Notes: generated by a model not told the origin, from the letters alone. 64,000 nucleotides of DNA from Massospora cicadina (GCA_022478985.1 JAKSZP010017373.1:1-64000); one strand, 5' to 3'; counted from the first letter of the stretch, positions 23,040 to 34,035 are shown. Numbers and translations are program-made.

Positions 23040-24422
23040 TTAAGGTTACATTAAATTGTGGGGAAGATTAGGGAAAAATGATAAAAATTGTTACAGCTTT
23101 AGAATATTACTCTGATAACAATCAAAATAAGCAGATCATATTGATTACATCTTGTATGATATATTCTTTGATTGAGATCTTCATAATCAAAAATATATGA
23201 CTTATCTTAAAATATAGTACTTCTTGCAACACAGCAATGCACGCAACACTGGTGGGAGACTTATAAAGCCTTGCTAGCTCTAAAAGATCTTAACTTTAGC
23301 CCATCACTTTACATGGGTGGTAATTAATCTATAGTAATAGTTTAGTAATATGTTCAGATTATGAGGCTATATAAAAAATAAAGATAGAAAAAAGTAATAA
23401 TTTGAAAAGCTTTTAGAAAACTTGGAAAAGTTGTAGGAGTTTCAAAGTAAGAAGCATCTAGATAGAATGACTGCTAAGAGATAAATGTGATAACTCAAAT
23501 ATATATAAAATTAAGTAGCTAAGGCTGATTAGTTTAAGTGACCTAAAGATGATCAGTAAAGATTTGATAGTCAGATAAATTTTATATAAAGGGTGAGTTG
23601 CAGGAAGCTGCACATCTGTGAGCTAAACTGTTGATTTTTGGACAGAAAATCAGAGAGTATCCTTAAATTGGGCCTTATAGATGAATATTGTCAATATAGC
23701 CATTGATACTAGGGCTGAAAATTAAAAGAAGAGAGAGAATTGATACAAGATTGCACCTGGGAGAGCTATTATCACTGTTCTCAACTTTTAACAAGTGAAG
23801 ACCTTGACAGATACTTTGCTATAATTATTATCATGCTGGAAGTATTAAGGGAAGAGTTAATAAGTAAATACAGGTTTCAAAATTTATTTTATTAATTTAT
23901 TAATTAGGAGAGATATAGTAATAAAGTATCCTTTCATATAATAGTTTAAACAGTTTAGCTTTAAAAAAATTCTTAAATTCTAAAAACTTTTAGCAACTTG
24001 TCATCAGATTCAAAAAATCTATCTAGGCTACAACTAAAATTGGTATGTAGCTCTAAGTCATCATTTAAGGGTATGTTTAGTGATATCAGGTAATGATCAA
24101 ACCGCTATAAACTATTGAGAATCTTAAGGTTACAATCAAAAAATTAACAAGTTTGGTTAGAAGCCTAAGTCAAAATTTTAACCTATAAACAAAATTTGGT
24201 AACCAACTTTAAAAATTAGTCACCAATATGTATTCTATAAAGATTACCAATCACCTTTCAAAGTCACCAGCTAGGTTATCTAGAGGATACCTTTTAAATT
24301 AACTAAGCATATCAATAGATTGGGTTCGTGAGTATTATCCCTTATATTTTTTAGCACTAGGGGGTACTATTATCCCTTATAACTTGAGAGATTTAAACCT
24401 TTCAGAGGCTTTTGATAACCTA
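23040..24422. other. AT-rich spacer, no gene seen
   Basis: No frame of useful length, no tRNA and no LTR boundary is visible. The base composition is more AT-rich than the elements or the chitin synthase island, so this may be old decayed repeat DNA. Confidence 0.5.
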
Positions 24423-24438
24423 TGGAATGGGTAATTTA

Positions 24439-24725
24439 TTTTATTTAAACGAGGCAAGCCGACCAGGGGACAGGCATTACCGAAAGAAAGAAACGACATG
24501 AAACCTGAACAGGGTCAACTCCGTCGAAGAAAGTTTTTCCACCTCCGGATCGGGACTCAAATTTTTCTGGTTACGTCATGGGTAAGGTTTTCGTGTTATT
24601 AGACCTACTAACCGCCAATAGCTTCCTTTGGCTGGCACCCCGCTCGATGTGCGAAGGGCGGGAATCGAACCCGCAACCTTCAGGTTGGTAGCCGTACGCC
24701 CTTACCGACTCGCCTTCCACCCCCT
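24439..24725 (-). mobile_element. tRNA-derived SINE with 16-bp TSD
   Basis: A 287-bp insert is flanked by perfect 16-bp repeats, tggaatgggtaattta at 24423-24438 and 24726-24741. On the minus strand it starts with a tRNA-like head: A box AGGCGAGTCGG (24705-24715) and an intact B box GGTTCGATTCC (24661-24671) within a GCGGG/CCCGC stem. A body unlike any LTR here follows, then a 3' tail ending TAAATAAAA. The tail stretch 24446-24472 resembles the tail of the SINE at 7255-7395. The perfect TSD and intact CpGs suggest a young insertion. The acceptor stem does not pair well, so it is not a working tRNA gene. Confidence 0.92.
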
Positions 24726-24741
24726 TGGAATGGGTAATTTA

Positions 24742-25260
24742 AATATTAGTAATAAGTAGAACTAAATTAATTTTATTAGGATGTCACTATAGTAATAATT
24801 TCTCAACCCATGATTTAACAGCCAACCCTACCTTGGATAATTTTCCAAGCCTCCCCAAACTCTCAACCTAGATTTTATAATGTACTCATACTCATACAAA
24901 AAAGTCAACTTCCCACAGAAAGGATCCCTCCCCATCTAAAACCAACCTCGAGGGTATACACCAAGCCCCCAATCCATTTTGGATAATCCATCGATAATTC
25001 AATTTAAAACCCTTCTACCGTTAACCTATAACCCCACATTAGGTTTATCTCGGTTTCGATCAACGCCTTATCTCACACCCCTTCTCTGGATACTGAAGTT
25101 AAACGGTACGATTCCGGGAACTTACTGAGCACGAAAAAAGGTTTATGTTGGGTGTTTAACCCATTCCGACTATCGACCGCTTGAGTTCTTATATATCGAT
25201 GAAGGTAGCCGACGGTATAAATTTAACCCAACCATCTTTAATCCGACCCCAAACCCTATT
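24742..25260. other. Spacer downstream of chitin synthase, no gene seen
   Basis: No reading frame or repeat is recognisable. CpG becomes frequent from here on, as in the gene island. Confidence 0.5.
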
Positions 25261-25263
25261 AAG

Positions 25264-25452
25264 GAACTTTGGATACGAATCGAATCGGAATAGTATAGCT
25301 GGGAACTTGGATACGAATCGAATCGGAATAGTATAGCTGGGAACTTGGATACGAATCGAATCGGAATAGTATAGCTGGGAACTTGGATACGAATCGAATC
25401 GGAATAGTATAGCTGGGAACTTGGATACGAATCGAATCGGAATAGTATAGCT
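25264..25452. repeat. 38-bp minisatellite, five units
   Basis: The unit begins GGGAACTTGGATACGAATCG and continues AATCGGAATAGTATAGCT. Units 2 to 5 (25301-25452, four times 38 bp) are identical by eye; unit 1 differs only near its start. Each unit keeps three CpG sites. It lies about 370 bp beyond the 3' end of the chitin synthase. Confidence 0.95.
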
Positions 25453-25818
25453 GGGAACTCGATGCTACATGATCAGTTCGACCTTAAATAAACGCTCAGT
25501 AGCTAACTCCATAATTGATCGCAGGGTAGACGGTTCCAATTAATTCGAACGCGGGTCAGTTAAAGGTACGAATCGGTTCATGAGGTTAACCTTGTATAAT
25601 CAAACCTAAAGTTAAAAAGTGACCCTACCAGGGTAAGTGAAGATGAGGGGAGACTTGTCACTATAAACTTAATAACTTTAATCGGATTAAGGATGATGGG
25701 ATGGAGGGTAAGGAATAGATCAGAACCCCGGTAGGTTTAAAAAAACCTGGGGTACGGGGAACCAAGCTGAGCGAAAGGTTGAAACAATTTTAGTTTTGGA
25801 CGGTGGCGTTTAGCGAGA
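25453..25818. other. 3' flank of chitin synthase
   Basis: No other gene is visible. It should contain the 3' untranslated region and polyadenylation site of the chitin synthase, but I cannot point to a clear signal. Confidence 0.5.
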
Positions 25819-28800
25819 TTAGGGTTCGGAGTCGGATTGGGGTTCGATAGATATTACCTGGTTGGCGTTTGCGGAGGAATTTTGATCCGGATTCGGGGCG
25901 AGTAGGGCGAGCAGGGTGTTGGGGGCGAAGTAACCTAAGGCGTCGATCTCGGGGTTGACGAGGTGGGGTTGGATGGGTTTGATCTGTAACGGGTTGAGGA
26001 GTTGGATGAGCCTTTGACGTTTGTCGCGCTCGAACTCGGCCCACCGCCGCATCACGATGTGGGAGGAGTCGAACTCCCCGTCCTTATCCCCGTGCCCCTT
26101 ATCGTTGGCGGATTCGCCCTGGACCATACGGGTCTGACCCCAGCTGAAGTCGTCAAAGTGCCAGTACGCGTAGGTGGGTAGCACAAAGTTCCAGATGGGT
26201 AGGGAGAGCAGGTAGATCAGCATCCACCCCACGTATACGAACTTGCGGGTGGTGAACGCGATCAGTACCGCGGGTAAGCCGAGGATGGCGGCCAATAATA
26301 GCAGCGGGATGATGGGGACCGGGCGGGTGAAGAAGGAGATGACGATGAGGTAGAGGGTGAAGGTGATGGCGGCGGGGAGCACCACCGTCCCCACCAGCTC
26401 CATAAATATGACAAACTGCATCGAGAAGCAGAAGGTGCCGCACAGATCTCGGATCAGCACCAGCTCCAGCAAGTTGTGGACGGTGGAGTTGATCCAGCGC
26501 CGGCGTTGCGACAGTAGAACCCCGAACTCGTCCGGGACGATCGTCTTGCACACCGCCTGGGGGACGAACAGCATCTTGCGCTTGGGGAAGGTGCGCAGCA
26601 TCAGCGTGGTGAGGTACCGGTCCTCACCCAGCAACAGCAGGTTCTTCTTGTGCAAGGTGTCCACCACGTTCTCGCTGTAGTTCTCAACGATGTCGGGGTT
26701 GGCTAATATGGGGACCCAGTAGCCATGGGTCCCCTTGGGGGCCTTGATGCGGTACATGCAGAAGCACCCCGGGAGGCAGGTGACGCCACCAAAGATCGAT
26801 TCGAAAGCCTTACTCATATGGTGGGAGATGTAGTACTCGAACACCTGGATCATGGTCACCCACGAGTCCGTCTTATTTGCGATCTTCGTCTCGCCGCACA
26901 GCCCCATGACGGCGGGATCCCGGACCATCACCGCCACCATCTTGGTCAGCGAGTCCGGGTACACCTTGGTATCGGCGTCCACCATCAGCACGATCTCGTA
27001 AGAGTCCGGGGGGACGCCGGTGACCCCCCACATGGCGTTGAACATCTCGTACTCCAACTCCGAAAGCCGCTCGTCGAACATGATGCGCTGCAGGAAGCCC
27101 ATCAATATGATCTGCCCATCACGCTTGCCGCGGTTACCGGGTTTGGCCATAGAAGCCTCCTCCGGCGTCCCCACCTTCACCACCAGCACCATCGGCACCC
27201 GAACCTGCATCTCCATCGGCACCGTCAAGTCGTCATAGTTGTAGTACCCCGCATACACCTTGGCCATGTTGTGGCGCTTCTTGCCGTCGGCAATCGCAAC
27301 GTAGGAGTACGCCCCCACCTTCTCGGGCGGGATGACGAAGTCCTTCATCATGGAGAGGCAGATGTCGGGCGTCGACGCCTCGTTGCCCGCCCCGACGATG
27401 ATGCCGTCGCATACCACGTATAGGAGCTTGTGCGAGGCTGGGTAGTCGGTGGTGGCGAGCGAGTCGAACGTCGTGCGGAGCCCCTGGATCCCCTCCGAGT
27501 AGCACGTCACCAATAGCAGCGTATGGGCCAGCGGAAAAGAGTACGGCTGAAATCCCGGGGACGGGGGTGCCGGCGCCCAGTGGCGGGATGTGACCAACGC
27601 ACCGAACGTGTCCTCCCCCTCCCGCAGATCGAGCGCGGAATCGGGGCGCGGAACCCCCGACGTGCGCCTCGGGGCTTGGGCCAGCGAGGACGAGGTGCTG
27701 TTGCGGCCCGTCAACGAATCGGTTGCGGGGCCGGCCATGAGGGACAGGCCGATGTTACGCTTCCTTCCCGGCATATCCCCGGGGAGGGGCGTCGAGTAAC
27801 GGCTGGTCTGGGGGAGAAAGTTGGCGCGCTTGGAGCTGGCTGGCGGTTGCCCACCGCCCAAAACGTTGAGGGTCGAGAAGCGAGCCTGGTTCGGGATTGA
27901 GGTGGCGATATGGGACCCGTTGGACCAGCTCTCAATCTCCTCCAACCGCTGCTGCCGCTCCTCGCGCGTCTCCTTCTTAAGGGCGCCCAACCGGTGGCTC
28001 AGCACCCACCCAAAGAACAGCGCCATGAAGAACTTTACAAATACCACCCCCAGTATCACGATCAGGGATACATAAAGGATGATGTTGGAGCTGATACACC
28101 CAATCGGTTGCGTATCGAGCACACCGACGCGTAACAGCTGGTCCATGCACCGCCCCAGCGCGGGGTTATGGTTGGCCACCAGGTACGACACGTCCCGGCC
28201 GCGGTTCCCGGAGCTTGGATCCGTCACCTTAACAAATTCTTCCGAGATCCGCACGCCGTCCAGCATCCAATCGAGGCGCGCCAAATCCAGCACCCCACCG
28301 TTGTAGACCAGATACCGGGACGATGCGCGGTGGATATCGTCCCACGTGAAGTACAGGTCGCCCACCATCGGCAGCCTTTTAAGCACGCCCGAGTTAATGC
28401 CGGTATGGCACCCACGGTGTTCGGGATTGAGGTTACGGTCCGGCACCGTATCCCGGCCCACCGCAACGCACGGGAACGCGGTGACGGGCCCCTCGTTGGG
28501 GGAATCGTTGCTGATCAAGGTCACGACATTGCGGCAAGCTTTGGCCAAGTCCTGAAACATGAAGGAGATATCCTTGCCGCCGGCCTCCGGGAAGGGCGTA
28601 GCGTTGAGCGGGCCCCCCTCAGGCCACGCGTCGACGGAGGGGTGGTGGAAGCGGGAGATGTTGTATACCCGGCCGTTCGCCGCGACGAGGTCAGGACCCA
28701 AACCCCCCTTAAAGGGGAGGCGGTAGGTGAGGGCGGCGGAACCGCACAACACCTGCTGCAGGCCAAAGGTCAGGAACCCCACCGCTAGGCACATCGTAAA

Positions 28801-29274
28801 GATGATCGTGACCAAAGCCATCTTCTCCCGCCAAGCCTGCCGCACCTCGCTGGTGTGCATGCCCATCATCCTCAGCATAAACGCGGGGGCGTAGAAGGTG
28901 GCTATGTAAGAGAAGATGACCCAACAGCTAAGAGGTTTCGACTCGGAGGGGAGGGCGGTGGCACCCTTGCTTAAGGAATGGAGGCGGCGGGTCGGTTCCA
29001 TAAAGTCGCGTTTAAGGCTGCGCTTGCGCTTATCGATGGTGCGGGCGCGCTCGGGTCGTACGAGGGAACGCTGGCGCCCGACGTGACCCCCAACCTCGCC
29101 CTGATGGCGCGACAGCTTACGTTTTAAATTTTGGTAGAAGGGCTCCTCATTCCCCAGCAGCGGGGAGCGGGATCTCGAGGCGACGACGGGCGGGGTGGGA
29201 TTAATCTGGGGGCTGGTAGCCGGTAAGTTGGGTTCCTTTGGCAAGGCCGAACCCTGTAAAGGATCCGACTTCAT
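25819..29274 (-). CDS. Chitin synthase, class IV (Chs3-like)
   Basis: An uninterrupted 1151-residue frame starting at the ATG at 29274. Chitin synthases polymerise UDP-N-acetylglucosamine into chitin at the plasma membrane. The N-terminus is basic and Ser/Pro-rich; membrane segments lie at about 117-137 and 151-172. A cytochrome b5-like region (N-G-R-V-Y-N-I-S-R-F) follows near residue 200, then another membrane segment near 400. The glycosyltransferase core has D-A-D at 766-768, E-D-R at 884-886 and Q-R-R-R-W at 923-927, all catalytic hallmarks and all intact. Several membrane segments follow near 940-1060. The class is inferred from the M-G-M-H-T-S-E-V-R-Q-A-W block and the b5-like region. 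Length is typical of class IV. No intron is needed to read it through, which is uncommon for a basidiomycete gene of this size. It is the only clearly functional gene here, with high CpG and GC content unlike its surroundings. Confidence 0.96.
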   Translation of the reverse strand: MKSDPLQGSALPKEPNLPATSPQINPTPPVVASRSRSPLLGNEEPFYQNLKRKLSRHQGEVGGHVGRQRSLVRPERARTIDKRKRSLKRDFMEPTRRLHSLSKGATALPSESKPLSCWVIFSYIATFYAPAFMLRMMGMHTSEVRQAWREKMALVTIIFTMCLAVGFLTFGLQQVLCGSAALTYRLPFKGGLGPDLVAANGRVYNISRFHHPSVDAWPEGGPLNATPFPEAGGKDISFMFQDLAKACRNVVTLISNDSPNEGPVTAFPCVAVGRDTVPDRNLNPEHRGCHTGINSGVLKRLPMVGDLYFTWDDIHRASSRYLVYNGGVLDLARLDWMLDGVRISEEFVKVTDPSSGNRGRDVSYLVANHNPALGRCMDQLLRVGVLDTQPIGCISSNIILYVSLIVILGVVFVKFFMALFFGWVLSHRLGALKKETREERQQRLEEIESWSNGSHIATSIPNQARFSTLNVLGGGQPPASSKRANFLPQTSRYSTPLPGDMPGRKRNIGLSLMAGPATDSLTGRNSTSSSLAQAPRRTSGVPRPDSALDLREGEDTFGALVTSRHWAPAPPSPGFQPYSFPLAHTLLLVTCYSEGIQGLRTTFDSLATTDYPASHKLLYVVCDGIIVGAGNEASTPDICLSMMKDFVIPPEKVGAYSYVAIADGKKRHNMAKVYAGYYNYDDLTVPMEMQVRVPMVLVVKVGTPEEASMAKPGNRGKRDGQIILMGFLQRIMFDERLSELEYEMFNAMWGVTGVPPDSYEIVLMVDADTKVYPDSLTKMVAVMVRDPAVMGLCGETKIANKTDSWVTMIQVFEYYISHHMSKAFESIFGGVTCLPGCFCMYRIKAPKGTHGYWVPILANPDIVENYSENVVDTLHKKNLLLLGEDRYLTTLMLRTFPKRKMLFVPQAVCKTIVPDEFGVLLSQRRRWINSTVHNLLELVLIRDLCGTFCFSMQFVIFMELVGTVVLPAAITFTLYLIVISFFTRPVPIIPLLLLAAILGLPAVLIAFTTRKFVYVGWMLIYLLSLPIWNFVLPTYAYWHFDDFSWGQTRMVQGESANDKGHGDKDGEFDSSHIVMRRWAEFERDKRQRLIQLLNPLQIKPIQPHLVNPEIDALGYFAPNTLLALLAPNPDQNSSANANQVISIEPQSDSEP

Positions 29275-29649
29275 GGGTACGATATTCGAAGTAAAAAAAG
29301 GAAACTTAAGGTGTGGCCAATGTGGAGGTTGCCGATAGTTATCACCGCTTCAGTTTTGGGCCAATCCGATCAACCCCTGAAGCCTATTGAAACCCAATTC
29401 CCCCCTCGATACTTTCCGGTAACTGGTTACACCCCTAAAGTTTGGCCGTTACCTTACCAATCTTATACACCCGCCTCGGGATGCAACATGCGGTTTCGCA
29501 TCACTCCCATTTTCAATTAGACTTTATATTATAATTCAATTATTTCCCCCGCGTCGTAATAAATCACTTCCCTCTTTAAATTCAATCGTCTATACGTAAT
29601 GGATCTGATTGGTTTAAACAAATCATCCAATTGGGTTCCCTTATCGGAT

Positions 29650-29697
29650 CCACTATTTTAAATTGATTTGGTACCACTATTTTAAATTGATTTGGTA
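29650..29697. repeat. Two tandem 24-bp units
   Basis: The unit CCACTATTTTAAATTGATTT plus GGTA is present twice, head to tail and identical. It lies about 375 bp upstream of the chitin synthase start. Confidence 0.9.
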
Positions 29698-30116
29698 CCA
29701 TCCACCACCACCATCTAAAGCGAAGGAATCCAAACCTAACGCATCGGCTTTGCGGTAACCTCCGGTTTCCATCTCAGACCCTTACCACCCACCCAATCGG
29801 TTAATTTTAAAAGCTTATCATCCGCCATGCTTCCTCCTCGATTAGCCATCTCACCCTCTTTAAAGTCAATTATAAATCGATAAAGTCAATTAACGGTCAC
29901 CCCGATTAAATAATCATCCCGTCACGTATACCGAACCGAATTCCCCTCCCACCGTGGGGTAGTAGCTTAACTCGCCATCAGGTTCGAGTTCAATCATCGA
30001 ACGTATCCACCCCCTTATTAAAAGGTAAATCTCAAACATCAACTTAAAAGGGTCCTCCGATCGTAGCCGATTAAAACCCTCCATCCCGATTAAATCATCT
30101 CGTACGATTAGCTAAG

Positions 30117-30190
30117 GGTACCCCATTCAACTCAAGCTCTATCCCAACTGGTACCCCATTCAACTCAAGCTCTATCCCAACTGGTACCCC
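30117..30190. repeat. Two tandem 33-bp units plus a partial third
   Basis: The unit starts GGTACCCCATTCAACTCAAG. Two copies are identical (30117-30149, 30150-30182) and the first eight bases of a third follow. Confidence 0.9.
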
Positions 30191-31248
30191 AGTGTTAACC
30201 ATTGTATCCATCACCCGCATCTAAACAAAGGGTAAACTTCACCCTAAAGTATCCATTTACTAACTCAAATAATCTATAACTATCCCACCGAAATCAAGTC
30301 AGATCATCTAAATCACTAACCCAAGCTCACCAAATACGGTATAAACCATGATATCGATTCAAGTTCCCATATCCAAGTTATAGGGGGTTCGGTTTATGTG
30401 TTTCATCCCCATCCAATCAATAAATCGATACCTTCAGTTTGATTTTAAAAGTTGGGTTGTAAAACCCTTCTACCCAGATATTGATATCGGCAAACGTTTT
30501 AATCCGAAGGGTAGGTTACTTGATTTAAGTACTGTTTATAATTACGAAAATGATATGAAACCCGATCTTAAGATTTTATATCCAATCATATCCAATCACT
30601 GGCCCTCGAATAATACCGGTTCGAGGACGGGAACTGGGGACCTATATTTTACATCAAAATCTTTGCAGGAGCTAAATTTAACCCGATGCCATATCAAAAG
30701 TGGCCCCCAACTATCGTGATGTAACTAAAAGGTTATTTATAGAAATCAGGGCTTACCCCTACCTCTATTCTCATTAAAAACACTCAAGGGCTAAAATGAT
30801 ACTAAAGGCTTCTGATATAGATCCAACTGATCTAGATAGATGTTATTCTCAAAGATAACTGGTGATTTAGGTACTTAGTATTACTAAAAGCTATTTTAAA
30901 GCTATAGCTCTAACGTTTAGGTATTTAATTTTCATCTAGTTTGCAATTAACAGCTTTGTTTAAACTGCACTGATACTGGCAGCAACCTTTGATGATACCG
31001 TTGACCAGCGCCAGCGAACCTTTTTACCTGAATTCATTTATTAGTTTAAAAGAGCTGGTAAACCCTTGAAACCTAATGCTACCCCTAGATAGTGTGTTGT
31101 TTTGCTATGCAAATCACAATACCCATAAATCATTTCAATTTATATTATAAAAAATGATGACCTATACCCAGATTGTAGCTTCATTAAATCAGACTCAATC
31201 TAATTTTATACCATTATCAAAAATTTAATTACCAAAATTGCTTTTTAG

Positions 31249-31495
31249 ATGGACCCTCTACCACTGCCTCCCGAGTTCGATCCCGGTAATGGACTTTGGG
31301 TTGGGGAGATTTTGACTGTGTTGGTTTTGCGCACCAATGCCCCGAACCGAGATAGCGAATAGCAAAGGCGGTCCATGGAATTCCTGGCCTATCATACGCC
31401 GCGCATGGAGGTTTTCCGGGTTTTATCCTCCTTTCCCATCTTCTTCACTTCCCTAATCGGTGCGGTATCGTCCCAGGTCGGCCCACCTCGAATAA
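31249..31495 (+). other. GC-rich exon-like fragment
   Basis: A short block of high GC and CpG lies inside AT-rich DNA. The plus strand has TTTTTAG directly before ATG at 31249, which could be a splice acceptor. The frame reads M-D-P-L-P-L-P-P-E-F-D-P-G-N-G and stops after 38 codons; another frame continues from 31375 to 31563. It looks like one or two pieces of a host gene or gene relic. I do not recognise the protein. Confidence 0.3.
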
Positions 31496-31563
31496 AATTA
31501 AAATTGATTTTTAGATCCATTACCAACAAGAACGCTAATCACTATGGAACTCCCATAAAATAG

Positions 31564-32650
31564 GTAAATCTAAACGATTTGATGATAATAAAGTTTATAC
31601 CAGCATGATACTATTACCAACTAGATTGATGAAAAGTATTTTAAACTTAATTTTTTATACTCCGCTATTGACAGAACCCACTAAATTACACATCAAATAT
31701 CTCTATTGCTACAAGTAAAATCGAAGTCAGGCAAAGATTACTGCCACCACTTTGTCTCAAGAGGATCTTTATAGCTTCCTCTTTCAACGCACAATATGGT
31801 AGGTTTGCAGATAATCTAGGCATTCAAGGTAGAACCGTAGACATCAAACCCCTGGACTTGGACACAAAACTTACATCCAAAATTCAATAATTAGACAAAA
31901 TAAAGGAGATAAGATACCATAGCATAAAACAAGATGTGGTGATGCCATAAACACCTCTAAAATAGAGACAAGAGGTTCCAGATATTGGTTATAGGATTCT
32001 CCAGTAAGGTGAGGAAGCTTTCTACCAAGAGCAATAATGATATTAACTATACCATCATTTACCAGCCTGAAACTCTAGTAAATTTACCCGATAAGACTGA
32101 TTACTAGGCCAACTTAAGTGTCACTGGAAGGTGGTATCTTGTATAAGCATTTATGTCCAATCTAAACACCCTCTGAGAATATAACCAACAAGATAAAAAG
32201 GGCAAGCAAAAGGTTGATTAACTAAAATGAGCCCTAACACTTGACTAATTAAGGTTTCTATGGGAGAATTCAAATAAAATGCATTAATCTGATAGGGTTT
32301 ATTTAGCAAACCCAAAACAGACCCTTGACTATTTAGCCTATACTTCCCACTGGGCTAATCCAAGGACAAAGAGATGAAGCTGGGAACTTTTTACAATATA
32401 CAACCCTTCCTACTTTACTAAGCTTTAGCAGTACTGGCGCAAGCTATTTGTAAACCTACCAATAGCACCTAACTCACAGATTTAAAAATCTAATGGCCCT
32501 GGATGTTTTAAACCGCTGGGCTTATCAGTGCTGGATGATTTAACCTATTGAAAAGTATGCAGCTTAACCCCATATAATGTAAACAAATATTTAATTTCAG
32601 TAAAGTATCAAGCTTGGCAGGTATACCCCTTAACTCAGAATCACCTAGAG
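31564..32650. other. AT-rich spacer, no gene seen
   Basis: No useful reading frame, LTR edge or tRNA-like sequence is visible. The last five bases (tagag, 32646-32650) are the left TSD copy of element H. Confidence 0.5.
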
Positions 32651-32796
32651 TGTCAAGTGAGTTTTAGTAACCCGCTCATTCCCAGAGAGGCGGTGGGTAA
32701 TGCCACAACATTAACAGGGAATGACATGATAATACCATAGGGAAGAGGGACCCGTGGTGGGGGTCAACATCAAATGGACTCAAGGGGAGTGTGTAA

Positions 32797-33437
32797 CCTA
32801 TCACTTAATAAAACACATTCACGGTCTGACTGACATACTGACTGATGTGCTGACAGAATGACTGACATCTGAAACCTTTGAGTCTGATAAGTTCAATCTA
32901 TTTAGGCGAGTAAGTGAGAATAGGTGAATATTATCAAATCTGAAACCTTTGAGCCTGATAGGTTCACTCTATTAGATGAGTGGGTGAGAACTGGAGAATA
33001 TTATCGAATCTGAAACTATTGGGTCTTCTAGATCAACCTATTTAGATAGTGGGTGAGAATTGGCAAATATTATCAAATAATCTACCAAATTGCTCACCCA
33101 AAACTAAAAACAGTTAGAGTTTTAAGTGTATGATTAATTAAATTTAAGTTAACCAGCTCACCAGCCATGAGGGCAACAGCAGGGCTGTTAGTCCAAGTGG
33201 TTCAAGCATAGTACTGGCACACCCTTTAGGCTATATCAGTGGAGCCCATAAACCAAAGCAACGCTGGGTAACTCTACTTTCTTAATAATCTTAGTATAAG
33301 AGCTAAAAATAAATGATTGGAATTGGTCAGCTTTATAGGGGCTGAATGAAATTTGATCATTGAGCTTCACATACCATAACAGGGTTGGGTTATGGGTATA
33401 ATAAATTATCAACTCAAGTGACACTGGTTAAACGGCT
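32797..33437. other. Insert in the 3' LTR of H
   Basis: Absent from the other H LTR, it begins after a shared GTGTAA and ends before a shared CATTATATAAATGAC. It holds a CTGA-rich tract (32825-32866) followed by a 70-bp tandem repeat, then about 360 bp without recognisable features. The flanks (ctatcact and ctattcat) are only loosely alike, so a TSD is doubtful. Confidence 0.6.
32867..33076. repeat. Three tandem units of about 70 bp
   Basis: Each unit starts ATCTGAAAC and ends AATATTATC(A/G)A: 32867-32938, 32939-33008 and 33009-33076, boundaries approximate. The units have diverged from one another, mostly by transitions, so the array is old. Confidence 0.85.
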
Positions 33438-34035
33438 ATTCATTATATAAATGACGAGATAAACAATAAAGTGGAGGACTTAGTTAAGCCCAGAGAGCAG
33501 TCCATTAGTAAGTGCAGGTCGGAATCCAGGTCCTTTGGGACCTCTATCTGTAGAGGTCCAGGATTTTCCAGAGGGGAGTGAGAGTCAGTATACTATTTAG
33601 ATAAAATAAAATGACCAATGTTATATAGGACCTCTAAAGGAGGTCTGCACACAGTTCAGCTCAAGGGATCAGTTGATAAAATGTAAAACTAATGGCGTTT
33701 TTATATAAAGCAAGTTGACCAAAAATAAGGTTGGTCACCAAAAATAATTGTTAAACAGTTTGGGGGATCATTCATCAGGTGAGGCGCTGAGCCCTAATGA
33801 CCCAATAAAAGTAGCTTGCCATCAACTTTGTGCTGTAATTTGAGTAAGTCTGAAATCAATTGATTTGAATGAGGCTGAATCTTTCCAAATTAGTGAAATT
33901 AAAAACTGAAATGGTCTCAAAACACTTTTCTCCAATTAAATGCAAACTACTGTTAAGATTTTTCATGTAGATGGTGCATTTTAATGCAATGGATGTAACA
34001 CTCATCTGACCATCACGTGCACCCCCAGAACCAAC

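Larger units (their letters stand above)
29275..31240. other. Upstream region of chitin synthase, no further gene supported
   Basis: This should hold the promoter of the minus-strand chitin synthase. Two plus-strand frames (29311-29520 and 30396-30719, 107 codons) show no motif I recognise. They could be accidental, and I do not call them. Two short tandem duplications lie here (see separate entries). CpG remains frequent up to about 30700. Confidence 0.45.

Noticed and set aside
24630..24725. Functional tRNA gene on the minus strand
   Set aside because: The T arm is perfect but the acceptor stem pairs poorly, the anticodon arm does not fold, and a 16-bp TSD encloses 287 bp, so it is the head of a SINE.
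25264..25452. CRISPR-like array
   Set aside because: The 38-bp units are directly adjacent with no unique spacers, and the genome is eukaryotic.
26153..28924. Several long frames on both strands within the chitin synthase, including a 232-codon plus-strand frame
   Set aside because: They are shadows of the GC-rich chitin synthase; they are rich in His, Arg and Pro and show no motif.
30396..30719. 107-codon plus-strand frame upstream of the chitin synthase as a gene
   Set aside because: No motif, no visible intron signals or context; could be chance in a CpG-rich spacer.
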